DNA from: Chloroflexota bacterium
Lineage (GTDB): Bacteria > Chloroflexota > Anaerolineae > Aggregatilineales > Phototrophicaceae
DNA: 64,000 bases
NCBI GenBank assembly: GCA_011525385.1
Contig: WTGF01000029.1
Span: forward strand, 1-64,000
Direction: 5' to 3'
The notes beneath the pieces are model-generated. The model had not been told where the DNA came from. It made no database searches and was given only the letters and a program-made list of their open reading frames with translations. Shown in pieces: positions 53,479-62,562 of the stretch. The translations under genes and the position numbers were made by a program. Numbering within the stretch: position 1 is the stretch's first letter; the number at the start of each line of letters is the position of its first letter.

Positions 53479-54060
53479 TTAGTAGCAAGCGATATCAATT
53501 CGATACCGAGAGTCGTATTCCGCGTTAAAGGCTACGGTGACTGGATCAGCCCCTACAAACGCTTCGTAACGAACTTCGTACCGTCCTTTGGGCCAATTGT
53601 ATCCATCCCATTCGTGAATATAGTAACTGGTATCAGGATCATCAACAAAAGTACGTAAGTTGACGTCGCTGGCTTCTCTCCACAATTGTGATCCAGGGCG
53701 CTTTAGCTCCAGGAGAAAGTTTGCATTGCCATCTCCAACGACAATGACATAAATCTCTGGTTTTTCCGCCCGTTGGCCGTAACTTATACCAGCATAGCAA
53801 CCGTATTCGTCTGCATGCATGCCATCAATGTTTACTTGCCGCATGACGTCTAGCTCAATAGCGCCTTCCGAAGGCGGGTCGCATTCAGCCAAAACATCAC
53901 GCAAGTCGGACAAAAGTTGCCGCGCCTCAGCAATCGTAGTGGGCATGGCGCTGTTTGCGAATGCTTCCTCGACGCAAACGTCTTGAGCAAAAGCCGTAGA
54001 TAAATACACAACACTGATGGGAATTGCGAGAATTGTTAACCATATCGTCCTGATAAACAC
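53479..54060 (-). CDS. Secreted protein of unknown function
   Basis: A 193-residue protein with a signal peptide (IWLTILAIPISVVYLSTAFA). The mature part has four Cys residues (VCVEEAF, AECDPP, YGCYAG, DIACY), possibly forming disulphides, and a beta-rich second half (YVIVVGDGNANFLLELK, YYIHEWDGYNWPKGRYEVRY). I do not recognise a family. GTG 54060 has GGAGG eight bases upstream. It follows the next anchored protein gene by 25 bases and precedes a strong terminator, so it is the last gene of a small run of exported proteins. Confidence 0.7.
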   Translation of the reverse strand: MFIRTIWLTILAIPISVVYLSTAFAQDVCVEEAFANSAMPTTIAEARQLLSDLRDVLAECDPPSEGAIELDVMRQVNIDGMHADEYGCYAGISYGQRAEKPEIYVIVVGDGNANFLLELKRPGSQLWREASDVNLRTFVDDPDTSYYIHEWDGYNWPKGRYEVRYEAFVGADPVTVAFNAEYDSRYRIDIACY

Positions 54061-54085
54061 AGCAGCATCCTCCTTCTTGTCAGCC

Positions 54086-54694
54086 TTAGAGGTCTATCTT
54101 GAATCCGGGTGGAATAGCAAATCTGATCTCATATTCGGTAATTCGTCTCCAATCAATATCACGATCGCTGATATCTGCTGCACAGTTCATTCGGTTCAGC
54201 CACAGTGCAGTCAGTTTGCTTTGCATCCGAGAGCGCAACGCCGGATTGCCTGCCGAATCGACATATCGGCTTACGCCTACAAAAACGACCGGTCGGCGAA
54301 TCGCGCCTGCGGAACGTAGCGCGCAAGTCAATGCAATCACCGCGCGTCTGTGACTCGCGTCGACACCAATGGAGGCGGGCTCTAGGACGTACTCTATCCG
54401 CGTATTGTCGGCGACAGTTACTTTAAGAATCGCAAGTTCCGTATCCGACATGATTATCGACTCGATTTGCTGCGGGTTGTTGAGCGCCGGTTGGTTTGGC
54501 GCCAACACATTCTCAGTTCCAGGCGGATTGTCAACGGGCGCTACACCGCTGTTAGTAGAAATCCCGAGCAGTTCCTTAATGGGTTCATTTGCCGCGCCGA
54601 CAACCAATGCTGCAACTACCAGGCAAATCACTGTAAGATACCCTAAGCCACGCAATGAACGACTGCCCTGTGTCGCCTTCGCTTTTCTTGCCAT
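54086..54694 (-). CDS. Membrane-anchored protein of unknown function
   Basis: A 202-residue protein. A basic N-terminus (MARKAKATQGSRSLRG) and one helix (GYLTVICLVVAALVVGA) anchor it, followed by an Asn/Pro-rich linker and a globular domain from about 80 (DTELAILKVTVADNTRIEYV, RRAVIALTCALRSAGAIRRP, VVFVGVSRYVDSAGN). No family was recognised. It sits between two other exported proteins on the same strand; the first of them (54762) has its own terminator, so this gene and 53479 form the next unit. Confidence 0.65.
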   Translation of the reverse strand: MARKAKATQGSRSLRGLGYLTVICLVVAALVVGAANEPIKELLGISTNSGVAPVDNPPGTENVLAPNQPALNNPQQIESIIMSDTELAILKVTVADNTRIEYVLEPASIGVDASHRRAVIALTCALRSAGAIRRPVVFVGVSRYVDSAGNPALRSRMQSKLTALWLNRMNCAADISDRDIDWRRITEYEIRFAIPPGFKIDL

Positions 54695-54726
54695 AACATA
54701 ACCTCACATTGACAATAGAATGGGAT

Positions 54727-54754
54727 AAAAAGTGGGAGGGCAAAGCCTCCCACT
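54727..54754 (-). terminator. Terminator of the 54762-55679 gene
   Basis: On the minus strand AGTGGGAGG pairs perfectly with CCTCCCACT around a short loop, followed by TTTT. It starts eight bases after the stop codon. Confidence 0.85.
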
Positions 54755-54761
54755 CTATAAA

Positions 54762-55679
54762 CTACCCGGTAACCGGAAGTGAATTCAGGTCGCCGTCAAC
54801 TCGGACAAGTTGCGCGAAGACCCAGCCGCGTTCCATTTGCACCCAAGTCCCGGCAGTATTGCGCCCGACGGCAGTGGCTTGCTGGCCGTTTTGGAAACTG
54901 CCGACAATGCCATAACTTGTGCCAGGACCACCTCGAACATTGATGTTGGTAGTAGCTGTAACCAGCACACCATCACTCGCAGGTCCTTCTACAACTTGCC
55001 CCGGTGCCGGTTCGGCGCGATACACGATTGGGTCACCATAGTAGCCTGGTGTATGCATGGCGAGTAAGTCGGAATCGTCGGATGGTATGAGAAAGAATAC
55101 AAGGCCACTTCCTTCTCCACCCGGTCTTAACTTCACATCGAGTGTGCTGGAGGAATAACGATCCTCATACACCTTACCTAAGTTACCTGTTAGCTCAAAA
55201 TTACTGTAGCTGAGCTCGCAGAATGACTCCTCCGGAGAAATACATTGCACGGACACTAATATGGCTACATATTCGTATCCTTGAGGCGATTGGCTGTCGT
55301 ATCGACTCTTGTACTGATCAGCTGGTCGAATAATTCTGGCAATCTTCAGCAAATAGCCTTCACCAGTATCACCAAAGTAATCAAAGGCATATGGATCATC
55401 GAAAGTTCCTGATCCAACTTCCACAACACCTGATGCGTGTAACTCTACAATATTGCGGCATTCATCGAGAATATCGCCAAGCGAATTATAGTAATTCTCG
55501 ACGTCATTGAACGCCGTCAGCGAATCATCGGCGCTGCGCGTTACTTGATACTCGGTATAAACGCTGTCCACTCGTTCAATGATGGCGTCGGCTTCACAAC
55601 TGGCATCATCTTGAGCGAATACCTGAATCGCAGTCATCGAAAACAGTACGAGAAATACACAAAGCATCACACTCTTCAT
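54762..55679 (-). CDS. Secreted protein with C-terminal SH3b domain
   Basis: A 305-residue protein. A signal peptide (LCVFLVLFSMTAIQVFAQ) is followed by a helical stretch (DSVYTEYQVTRSADDSL), a DUF4352-like beta domain at about 85-215 (YVAILVSVQCISPEESFCEL) and an SH3b domain at the end (TATTNINVRGGPGTSYGIVG, then QQATAVGRNTAGTWVQME). The N-RGGPGTSY pattern is diagnostic for bacterial SH3. It may bind cell-wall peptides. GGAGAG precedes the ATG. Confidence 0.75.
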   Translation of the reverse strand: MKSVMLCVFLVLFSMTAIQVFAQDDASCEADAIIERVDSVYTEYQVTRSADDSLTAFNDVENYYNSLGDILDECRNIVELHASGVVEVGSGTFDDPYAFDYFGDTGEGYLLKIARIIRPADQYKSRYDSQSPQGYEYVAILVSVQCISPEESFCELSYSNFELTGNLGKVYEDRYSSSTLDVKLRPGGEGSGLVFFLIPSDDSDLLAMHTPGYYGDPIVYRAEPAPGQVVEGPASDGVLVTATTNINVRGGPGTSYGIVGSFQNGQQATAVGRNTAGTWVQMERGWVFAQLVRVDGDLNSLPVTG

Positions 55680-55784
55680 TGAGACAAACTCTCCTTAATA
55701 GATAGATAAAACTACAGACGATCCACGAGGCTTTTACATGGGGTATACTGAAAATGAAAACCTACGGGTTTTCAACGCTTAGCC

Positions 55785-55831
55785 GTTTCCTGTGGCAGTG
55801 GTTGCCACACCACATACCTGCCACAGGAAAC
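55785..55831. repeat. Long inverted repeat
   Basis: GTTTCCTGTGGCAG (55785-55798) and CTGCCACAGGAAAC (55818-55831) are perfect 14-base inverted repeats around 19 bases. The loop contains TTGCCACA, which can pair with the same TGTGGCA, so two alternative hairpins exist. It lies between the ends and starts of flanking genes at 55680-55918 and codes for nothing. Confidence 0.7.
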
Positions 55832-55918
55832 TCCCACAAAAAAGCCATGAACGGCCCGAATTGAGTATATATTATCTCTAACTGTTTTGCAAGCGACCTC
55901 TCGCCGGTTGCAAGCCAA

Positions 55919-56827
55919 TCACAGGGAAGACAAATCCACGCGCAGCGCCCGCAGCTGCGCGATGCAGGCGCGGATCGCCTCATCCGATGCCCGCAGCATC
56001 GGCGGACGCACGCCGCCCACCGGCAAGCCGCGCTCGGCCAATACGCCCTTGACCGCGGTGAGCCAGCCGGCGCTGCCGATCACATCGCTCGCCGCTTTGA
56101 GCTGCTTCTGCAAAGTTTGCGCCCGCGCCAAATCGCCAGCGTGGAAAGAATTGTGGATGCCGGCGACGATCTCGGGAAAATGATTGCTGTTGCCGGAAAC
56201 GCTGCAATCCAGCCCCATCGCCAGCCCAGCCAAGATCAAATTGTCCGGTCCAATCGCCGTGTTGAAGCGCCCGCCTTGCAAGTGATTCACCGCGCACATC
56301 GTCATCAAATCGCCGCTGCTGTCCTTGAGCCCGACGCAGTTGTCGTAGTCGCGCGCCAGCCGCGTCACCAGCGCCGCCGACAAATTGTTGTTGGCGAATT
56401 TCGGCAAATTGTACAGCCAAACGGGGAAGCCATCGGCCGCTTCGAGGATGGCGCGATAGTGCGCTTCCAGCGCCGCTTCGCTGTGCAGGAAGTACCAGGG
56501 CGTGATCACCGAGGCGGCGTCGGCGCCGATTTCGCGGGCGTGGCGCGTGAGCTTGATGGTCTCGGCTGTCGTCATGGCGCCCGTATGCACGATGACCGGC
56601 AGGCGTCCAGCGACCGCCTCGACCGTGGCGGCAGCGACTGCTTTGCGCTCGTCGGTACTGAACAGCGGTCCCTCGCCCGTGCTGCCGAGCGGGTAGATGC
56701 CGGCCACGCCCTTGTCGATGAGGAAGTTGACGAGCGGGCGGATCATGTCCGGGTTGATATCGCCGTCCGGCTTGAGCGGGGTGATGGTGGGGCAAATGAC
56801 GCCGCGCTTTATCGGTTGGTAGGGCAT
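55919..56827 (-). CDS. DapA/NanA-family aldolase
   Basis: A 302-residue class I aldolase of the dihydrodipicolinate synthase superfamily. The pyruvate carboxylate-binding motif is YPLGSTGEGPLFS, the catalytic Tyr lies in FPVWLYNLPKF and the Schiff-base Lys in CVGLKDSSGD. Its neighbourhood of sugar importers suggests cleavage or synthesis of a 2-keto-3-deoxy sugar acid rather than lysine synthesis, but that is inference. ATG 56827 with AAGAGAG was chosen; the frame extends to 56917. N-terminal fragments of the same gene occur at 58629-58844 and 62511-62551. Confidence 0.88.
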   Translation of the reverse strand: MPYQPIKRGVICPTITPLKPDGDINPDMIRPLVNFLIDKGVAGIYPLGSTGEGPLFSTDERKAVAAATVEAVAGRLPVIVHTGAMTTAETIKLTRHAREIGADAASVITPWYFLHSEAALEAHYRAILEAADGFPVWLYNLPKFANNNLSAALVTRLARDYDNCVGLKDSSGDLMTMCAVNHLQGGRFNTAIGPDNLILAGLAMGLDCSVSGNSNHFPEIVAGIHNSFHAGDLARAQTLQKQLKAASDVIGSAGWLTAVKGVLAERGLPVGGVRPPMLRASDEAIRACIAQLRALRVDLSSL

Positions 56828-57252
56828 GGGGCGCTCTCTTCGTGACAAACCAGTTTTTGAAGGGACTCCAGCTATCCCAGCGCCCCGTTCCACCTCGCTA
56901 CTATAACCTCTCGGCATGCTGCTGACAAACTCAGTTTTCGCCTGATTATGCGTCGGCGCTTCGGCTCGAAGGCCGCGGGCAAAGGCTGTTGTGCCAAGCG
57001 CGCGCTATCTGCCGACTGTTTGTAAGACGCGTTATACTGAAGTCCAGACGTCACAATTCTATCTTGATTGGAGTTGAAGGCAGCCGCTTCGGCTCCTCGG
57101 CGAGCGGTTTATTCAAGGCCATTTGACCAACTTATTGATAGCGACAGCAGGAGGCCGATGGTGTATCCGCGTGGAAAGGTTGCCTATTGAACTTGCAGTG
57201 TCAAGCCGTGTTTTTATATATAGTATTAGCAATGAGAAATGGAGAAATAACT
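56828..57252. other. Intergenic between divergent genes
   Basis: About 425 bases. TATACT at about 57034 and TATATA near 57216 are possible -10 boxes on the plus strand, the latter for the binding-protein gene with TTGCAG 16 bases upstream. No gene is supported. Confidence 0.4.
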
Positions 57253-58554
57253 ATGTCGAAGCCTTCTTTAGCTTTTCGTTTGATTGTATTGTTTTGCAGT
57301 TTACTGATGCTGGTCGGCGGAGCTGCCGCCCAAGAAGTGATTACGCTTAAATTCTTTTACCCGGTTGGGGTTGCCGGCCCGCTGGCGCAAGCCATCGACG
57401 GCTATGTGGCTGAGTTCAACGCGACTCACGATCACATTCAAGTGGAGCCGGTCTTCAACGGCGGCTACGACGAAAACATGGCGCGCACCACCGCTGCGAT
57501 CTTGTCAGGGCAGCCGCCTGATGTCGCGATTCTTCTCGGCATTGATATCTATACTCTGATCCAACTGGAGGGCATCATCCCGCTGGATGACTACATCGCC
57601 TCTGAGGACGGGCTGGACATTGATGATTTCTTCGATGCCTTTTTGGGCAACAACATCGCCTATGACCAAGTCTGGAGCATACCCTGGCAGCGTTCAACGC
57701 CTATCCTCTATTACAACAAAGACGCCTTCGCCGAAGTCGGCCTTGACCCGGAGACGCCACCGGCGACCTGGGAAGAACTGGTCGACTTCGGCAAGAAGCT
57801 ACTGGTTCGCGATGGCGACAATGTGACGCGCTGGGGCGTTGAAGTGCCAACATCACACTGGATCCTGGCCAACTTTGCCATACAGGCGGGTCGGCATATG
57901 GGCTCGGTTGGCGACGATCCCTGCTCCGTCTATATTGACACAGCAGAGGCGATTGAAGCGCTTGCTTTCGTGCGCAGCCTGCAGGCTGAGCATGGCATCA
58001 TGCCCGATGGCGTCAATGCCTGGGCTACAGCGCCAGCTGACTTCATCGCCGGCGCCGCAGCGATGATCTATCACTCAACCGGCAGCCTCAGCTCGCTCCT
58101 GGCAAATTCACCCTTTGAAGTTGGCACCGGCTTCATGCCCGCCGGAGCGGCCGGCTATGGCGCCCACTCCGGCGGCGGCAACTTGTACATCATGGCCGAC
58201 ATCGGCGAGGATCGCCAGGATGCCGCCTGGACCTTCATCAACTGGATGGTCCGTCCCGAGCAAATCGGCCAGTGGGGTATCGATAGTGGCTATGTTGCGC
58301 CGCGTAACGCAGCTTGGGAAGTCGACCCGCTGATGAGCTATGCGGCCGATGTACCGCAAGCGTCCACCGCCCGCTTCCAGCTCGAATACGCGGTCAAAGA
58401 ATTCCCGGCAGTATACGGCGCCGTGGAAATCTATACTTTAGTCACCCAGTCGATTGAAGCGGTCAATACCGGCGAACAGTCGCCGGAAGAAGCCCTGGCT
58501 ATTGCACAAGAACGCGCAAACGAAGTGCTGATCCAGTACGGTTGCGAATTGTAA
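57253..58554 (+). CDS. Sugar ABC transporter solute-binding protein (copy 1)
   Basis: A 433-residue extracellular family 1 binding protein (UgpB/MalE-like). Signal peptide LIVLFCSLLMLVGGAAAQ; core EFNATHDHIQVEPVFNGGY, AILSGQPPDVAILLG, STPILYYNKDAFAEVGLD, PEQIGQWGIDSGYVAPRN. It is over 80 percent similar by eye to copy 2 (59389-60687). No permease genes follow; only the first 17 codons of one remain (58573-58626). It may therefore deliver ligand to the permeases of copy 2. GGAGAA precedes ATG 57253. Ligand unknown. Confidence 0.9.
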   Translation: MSKPSLAFRLIVLFCSLLMLVGGAAAQEVITLKFFYPVGVAGPLAQAIDGYVAEFNATHDHIQVEPVFNGGYDENMARTTAAILSGQPPDVAILLGIDIYTLIQLEGIIPLDDYIASEDGLDIDDFFDAFLGNNIAYDQVWSIPWQRSTPILYYNKDAFAEVGLDPETPPATWEELVDFGKKLLVRDGDNVTRWGVEVPTSHWILANFAIQAGRHMGSVGDDPCSVYIDTAEAIEALAFVRSLQAEHGIMPDGVNAWATAPADFIAGAAAMIYHSTGSLSSLLANSPFEVGTGFMPAGAAGYGAHSGGGNLYIMADIGEDRQDAAWTFINWMVRPEQIGQWGIDSGYVAPRNAAWEVDPLMSYAADVPQASTARFQLEYAVKEFPAVYGAVEIYTLVTQSIEAVNTGEQSPEEALAIAQERANEVLIQYGCEL

Positions 58555-58572
58555 GCGCGATCGCTGAATCGA

Positions 58573-58626
58573 ATGCCAAATCAGTTTCACAGGCAGAATG
58601 GGGGTGGCGAGGCCGGTCTAAGTTAG
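58573..58626 (+). pseudogene. Fossil of a permease 5' end
   Basis: The start MPNQFHRQNGGGEAGLS followed by TAG matches MPNQFHTQNGQGEASLS of the intact permease at 60706. Its distance from the binding-protein stop (18 bases) is identical in both copies. The rest of the permease pair has been deleted. Confidence 0.85.
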
Positions 58627-58628
58627 GC

Positions 58629-58844
58629 ACGCGCCCCGCCACCGCTTCGACCGTGGCGGCGGCGACCGCCTTGCTCTTGTCGGTCGTGAAGAGCGGACCC
58701 TCCGAGCGGGTGGATGCCAGCCACGCCCTTTTCAATAAGCCAGTCGATCAGCGGCGCGATGATGTCCGGCTTGATGTCGCCGTCCGGCTTGAGGGGCCTC
58801 ACGGTCGGGCAGACTACGCCTCGCTGGATGGTTATGAAATTCAT
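58629..58844 (-). pseudogene. Truncated, frameshifted dapA-like copy
   Basis: From ATG 58844 the frame reads IQRGVVCPTVRPLKPDGDIK, then PLIDWLIEKGVAGIHPLGG, matching the aldolase at 55919-56827. An 11-base deletion inside the GSTGEGP motif then shifts the frame; the match resumes as EGPLFTTDKSKAVAAATVEA and ends after about 72 codons. The C-terminal three quarters with the catalytic Lys are absent. Confidence 0.85.
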
Positions 58845-59388
58845 GGCTTTTGTCTTCGCTAGGCAGTCATCAGGCCGTCGGTCATTTGACGCCCTGTGAA
58901 AGGCGTCAATGGCAACAGACTGGTCTAATATAATGCGGCTATGCCGGTATCGCAGCTTCGACATTTGAGTACTGTATCGAATTCGGTTGAAATTGAAATA
59001 ATGCATTTCACTACAAATCCGCAAAGAACACGGAGAGCAACAATACTGTAAGATTATTCTCGGTGCTCTCGGTGTCCTCGGTGGTTAAAATTTCCTGTTT
59101 CAACCGAAAAGGATACACTACCGACATTTGAAATTGGCTCGTTTGTCGGATACCCGCAGATACGATAGAATTACTGGGTACGGACCGCGCGGTCTCATGA
59201 CTTCGCCTTGGCATCGCTGTTACGAGTGACCTGTCCTACATCCTGCGCGCGAGGCTGGATCGGGCAAATCTGCAGAGAACCAACGGTCTATCGACTTCTA
59301 ATGAGAGGAAGGAAGGCCTATAAGCGCTATAAGAAAAGACTCGTTGCGACAAGCTATCCATGTAGACTAACCCGGAGGAGAAAACAAT
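58845..59388. other. Intergenic with an interspersed repeat
   Basis: About 540 bases without a gene. At 59028-59098 lies CACGGAGAGCA, then CTCGGTGCTCTCGGTGTCCT and CGGTGGTTAAA, an inverted, tandem CTCGGTG-type repeat also found near 34640 and 63945. The binding-protein gene downstream has GGAGGAG just before its ATG. Confidence 0.55.
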
Positions 59389-60687
59389 ATGTTAAACGGA
59401 TCTATTATGATTCGCGCAATCGCTCTGCTATGCGCGTTTCTGCTTTTGATTGGCGGCGCGGCGGCGCAAGACGTCATCACGCTGCAATTCTACTATCCTG
59501 TGGGAGTCGCGGGACCGCTGGCGCAGGCGATTGACGGCTATGTCGCCGAGTTCAACGCGACTCACGATCACATTCAAGTTGAGCCGGTCTTCACCGGTGG
59601 TTACGCCGAAAACATGGCGCGCGCCACCGCGGCGATCCTGTCGGGGCAGCCGCCTGATGTCGCCATCCTGCTCGGCATCGACATCTATACTCTGATCCAA
59701 CTCGAGGGTATCATCCCGCTGGATGATTATATCGCCTCTGAAGACGGACTGGACATTGATGATTTCTTCGATGCCTTTATGGCCAACAACATCGCCGATG
59801 ACCAAGTCTGGAGCATACCCTGGCAGCGTTCAACGCCGATTCTCTATTACAACAAAGATGCCTTCACCGAGGTCGGCCTTGACCCGGACACGCCACCGGC
59901 AACCTGGGAAGAATTAGTCGAATTCGGCAAGCAGCTTGTGGTCCGCGACGGCGATAATGTGACGCGCTGGGGAGTAGAAGTACCGACTTCCTTCTGGATC
60001 TTTGCCAATTTCGCAATTCAGGCCGGGCAGCATATTGGCTCGCTTGGCGACGATCCCTGCGCCGTTTACCTGGATACGCCCGAGGCAACCGAAGCGCTCG
60101 CATTCTTGCGCAGACTGCAAGAGGAGGGCGTCATGCCCGACGGCGCCAACGCCTGGGGTACAGCGCCCGCCGACTTCATTGCCGGCGCCGCAGCGATGAT
60201 CTATCACTCGACCGGCAGCCTCAGTACGCTCTTGGCAAATTCGCCCTTTGAAGTTGGCACCGCCTTTATGCCCGCCGGCGAGGCCGGTTATGGCGCCAAC
60301 GTCGGTGGCGGCAACTACTACATCATGAAAGACATCGCGCCGGAACGCCAAGACGCCGCCTGGGAATTCATCCGCTGGATGGTGCGTCCCGAGCAAATCG
60401 GACAGTGGGGCATTGATAGCGGCTATGTCGCGCCGCGCAACGCAGCTTGGGAAGTTGACCCGCTGATGAGTTATGCCGCCGAAGTGCCGCAAGCGTCTAC
60501 GGCGCGCTATCAGCTCGAATACGCGGTTAAGGAATTCCCGGCAACATACGGTGGCCAGGAAATCCAAGTAATTACCACGCAGGCGATCGAAGCGGTCAAT
60601 ACCGGCGAACAGTCGCCAGAAGACGCTTTGGCCGTGGCTCAAGAGCGCGCCAATGAAGTGCTGATCCAGAACGGTTGCGAATTGTAA
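59389..60687 (+). CDS. Sugar ABC transporter solute-binding protein (copy 2)
   Basis: A 432-residue extracellular family 1 binding protein, paralogue of copy 1. Signal peptide IRAIALLCAFLLLIGGAAAQ; core EFNATHDHIQVEPVFTGGYA, ILSGQPPDVAILLGIDIY, STPILYYNKDAFTEVGLDPD, EQIGQWGIDSGYVAPRNAAW. It is followed after 18 bases by permease one, then permease two, so it heads a CUT1-type importer operon. No ATPase is present, as is common for this class, which shares a MsmK-like ATPase encoded elsewhere. GGAGGAG gives a strong start at ATG 59389. Confidence 0.92.
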   Translation: MLNGSIMIRAIALLCAFLLLIGGAAAQDVITLQFYYPVGVAGPLAQAIDGYVAEFNATHDHIQVEPVFTGGYAENMARATAAILSGQPPDVAILLGIDIYTLIQLEGIIPLDDYIASEDGLDIDDFFDAFMANNIADDQVWSIPWQRSTPILYYNKDAFTEVGLDPDTPPATWEELVEFGKQLVVRDGDNVTRWGVEVPTSFWIFANFAIQAGQHIGSLGDDPCAVYLDTPEATEALAFLRRLQEEGVMPDGANAWGTAPADFIAGAAAMIYHSTGSLSTLLANSPFEVGTAFMPAGEAGYGANVGGGNYYIMKDIAPERQDAAWEFIRWMVRPEQIGQWGIDSGYVAPRNAAWEVDPLMSYAAEVPQASTARYQLEYAVKEFPATYGGQEIQVITTQAIEAVNTGEQSPEDALAVAQERANEVLIQNGCEL

Positions 60688-60705
60688 GCGCGATCGCTGA
60701 ATCGA

Positions 60706-61650
60706 ATGCCAAATCAGTTCCACACGCAGAATGGGCAAGGCGAGGCGAGCCTGAGTTTGGCTCGCTCCTTTGCCTTGCCCGCTGTTTTGCAATCTGGCGG
60801 CGTCGTCGCCTACCTATTCCTCCTGCCCTCCCTCGTCTTCCTGGCTGTATTCACGCTTTGGCCCATCGTGTCGGTGCTCTGGGGCAGCTTACACGCGCGG
60901 CGTGGGCGCAGCCAGATCTTTGTCGGCTTGGACAATTTCGAACGGATCTTCAGCGATCCATTCAGCCAGCAAGTCATCGTGAATACCGTCGGTTATGTCA
61001 CGCTAAGCCTGCTTTTGTCCGTATTTGGCGGGCTTCTGCTGGCTATACTTATGAACCAGGGTCTGCGAAATATCGGATTATTTCGCTTCCCCTTCTTGGC
61101 GACAATCGCCCTGCCGATGGTCAGCGTCGCTTCGGTCTGGCTGTTTATGTACAGTCCGCGCGTGGGATTGTTAAATGATATCCTTGGCGGCTTGGGACTT
61201 CCGCGCTCCAATTGGCTGAGCGATCCTGATCTAGCGCTGCCGGGCTTGTTTGTCGTCTATTTGTGGAAGCAACTGGGTTACTTCGCCCTCTTCTATCTGG
61301 CGGCGCTGCAATCACTGCCGGACGATGTGCTGGAAGCGGCCACGCTGGACGGCGTCACCTTCTGGCAAAAGCTGCGCCACATCATTTGGCCCCTGGTTTC
61401 TCCAACGACCTATTTCGTATCGACCATCGGCGTACTGAATTCGCTTCAACAGGTCGATCATGTATTTGTGCTGACTCAAGGCGGGCCCAACAATGCCACC
61501 GGTCTGGCGCTCTATTATGTATATGAACAAGGCTTTAAGTGGTTCAAGACCGGGATCGCCTCGGCGATGACCGTCGTCTTGCTGGCCGTTCTCCTTACGA
61601 TGGCGATTCTGCAGTTTGTTTACCTGGAGCGTCGCGTTCACTATGAGTAA
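60706..61650 (+). CDS. Sugar ABC transporter permease 1 (MalF/UgpA-like)
   Basis: A 314-residue inner-membrane permease with about six helices (AYLFLLPSLVFLAVFTLWPI; VNTVGYVTLSLLLSVFGGLL). The ABC coupling EAA loop is EAATLDGVTFWQKLRHIIWP, and the segment VFVLTQGGPNNATGLALYYV is typical of MalF/UgpA proteins. It pairs with the 61675 product. No clear ribosome binding site is visible; the short distance suggests coupling to the binding-protein gene. Confidence 0.92.
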   Translation: MPNQFHTQNGQGEASLSLARSFALPAVLQSGGVVAYLFLLPSLVFLAVFTLWPIVSVLWGSLHARRGRSQIFVGLDNFERIFSDPFSQQVIVNTVGYVTLSLLLSVFGGLLLAILMNQGLRNIGLFRFPFLATIALPMVSVASVWLFMYSPRVGLLNDILGGLGLPRSNWLSDPDLALPGLFVVYLWKQLGYFALFYLAALQSLPDDVLEAATLDGVTFWQKLRHIIWPLVSPTTYFVSTIGVLNSLQQVDHVFVLTQGGPNNATGLALYYVYEQGFKWFKTGIASAMTVVLLAVLLTMAILQFVYLERRVHYE

Positions 61651-61674
61651 GCGAAGCGTAAGATTGACACTGAG

Positions 61675-62508
61675 ATGATGGCGCAAGGGAAGACTTGGCA
61701 AAAGGTTCTGCCCATCGTGGCGCTGGGCTTTTTTGGCTTGGTCTGGATGGTGCCGCTCTTCTGGACGCTGGCCGCCGCCTTTGTGCCCACCACCGAGCTT
61801 TTGAACGGGGGTCCGCTCGTCTGGTTGCAGAACTTGCATTTTGGCGCATTCGAGCAAGCCTGGTCGGTGGCCCCCTTTGCGCGCTATTATCTGAATACGA
61901 TTATCTGGGTATTCGGCCTGCTGGCGATCCAACTCGTCACAATTTCCTTGGCCGGCTTCGCCCTGGCGCGTCTCGATTTCCGCGGCAAAGACCAAATCTT
62001 CTTCCTCTTTCTCACGCAACTGATGGTGCCCGCCACCGTACTCATCCTGCCCAACTACCAGACCTTGGTGGCGCTGGGCTGGCTGGATTCTTATCAAGGC
62101 ATGATGGCGCCTTATATAGCTTCTGCCTTCGGCACCTTTTTGATGCGCCAGGCTTTCAAGCAAGTGCCCAAGGAACTGGAAGAAGCGGCGCGCAGCGATG
62201 GCGCCAACTGGCTGCAGGTCCTGTGGCATGTCTTCCTGCCGGTCACGCGCGCGCCTTTGCTGGCTTTCAGCATCGTATCGATCACTTATCACTGGAACGA
62301 GTTCCTGTGGCCCCTGCTGATCACCAGCAGCGTTGAGGTACGTCCGCTGACGGTCGGTCTCGCTTTGCTCGTGCAATCGTCGGAAATCGGCGCGCAGTGG
62401 GATCAGTTGTCCGCCGGCACCTTGATCGTGGCCCTGCCGATTCTGGTGTTGATTGCGCTGGTGCAGAAGCAGTTTACCAACAGTTTCTTGAGTTCGGGGA
62501 TTAAGTAG
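61675..62508 (+). CDS. Sugar ABC transporter permease 2 (MalG/UgpE-like)
   Basis: A 277-residue permease with about six helices (ILPIVALGFFGLVWMVPLF; QLVTISLAGFALARLDF). The EAA loop is EEAARSDGANWLQVLWHVFL, with NYQTLVALGWLDSYQGMMAP before it and SITYHWNEFLWPLLIT after it, all typical of MalG. It forms the second half of the importer. Two short A/G runs lie before the ATG at 61675. Its end overlaps the border of the third dapA fossil. Confidence 0.92.
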   Translation: MMAQGKTWQKVLPIVALGFFGLVWMVPLFWTLAAAFVPTTELLNGGPLVWLQNLHFGAFEQAWSVAPFARYYLNTIIWVFGLLAIQLVTISLAGFALARLDFRGKDQIFFLFLTQLMVPATVLILPNYQTLVALGWLDSYQGMMAPYIASAFGTFLMRQAFKQVPKELEEAARSDGANWLQVLWHVFLPVTRAPLLAFSIVSITYHWNEFLWPLLITSSVEVRPLTVGLALLVQSSEIGAQWDQLSAGTLIVALPILVLIALVQKQFTNSFLSSGIK

Positions 62509-62510
62509 CG

Positions 62511-62551
62511 GCGATCGGGCAGATAACGCCGCGGATTTTGGGTTGGAAGGT
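62511..62551 (-). pseudogene. Fossil of a dapA-like 5' end
   Basis: About 13 codons on the minus strand, FQPKIRGVICPI, match YQPIKRGVICPT near the N-terminus of the aldolase at 56827. It lies directly after permease 2, in the place that the longer dapA fossil (58629-58844) holds after copy 1. Confidence 0.6.
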
Positions 62552-62562
62552 CGTGGGATGGT

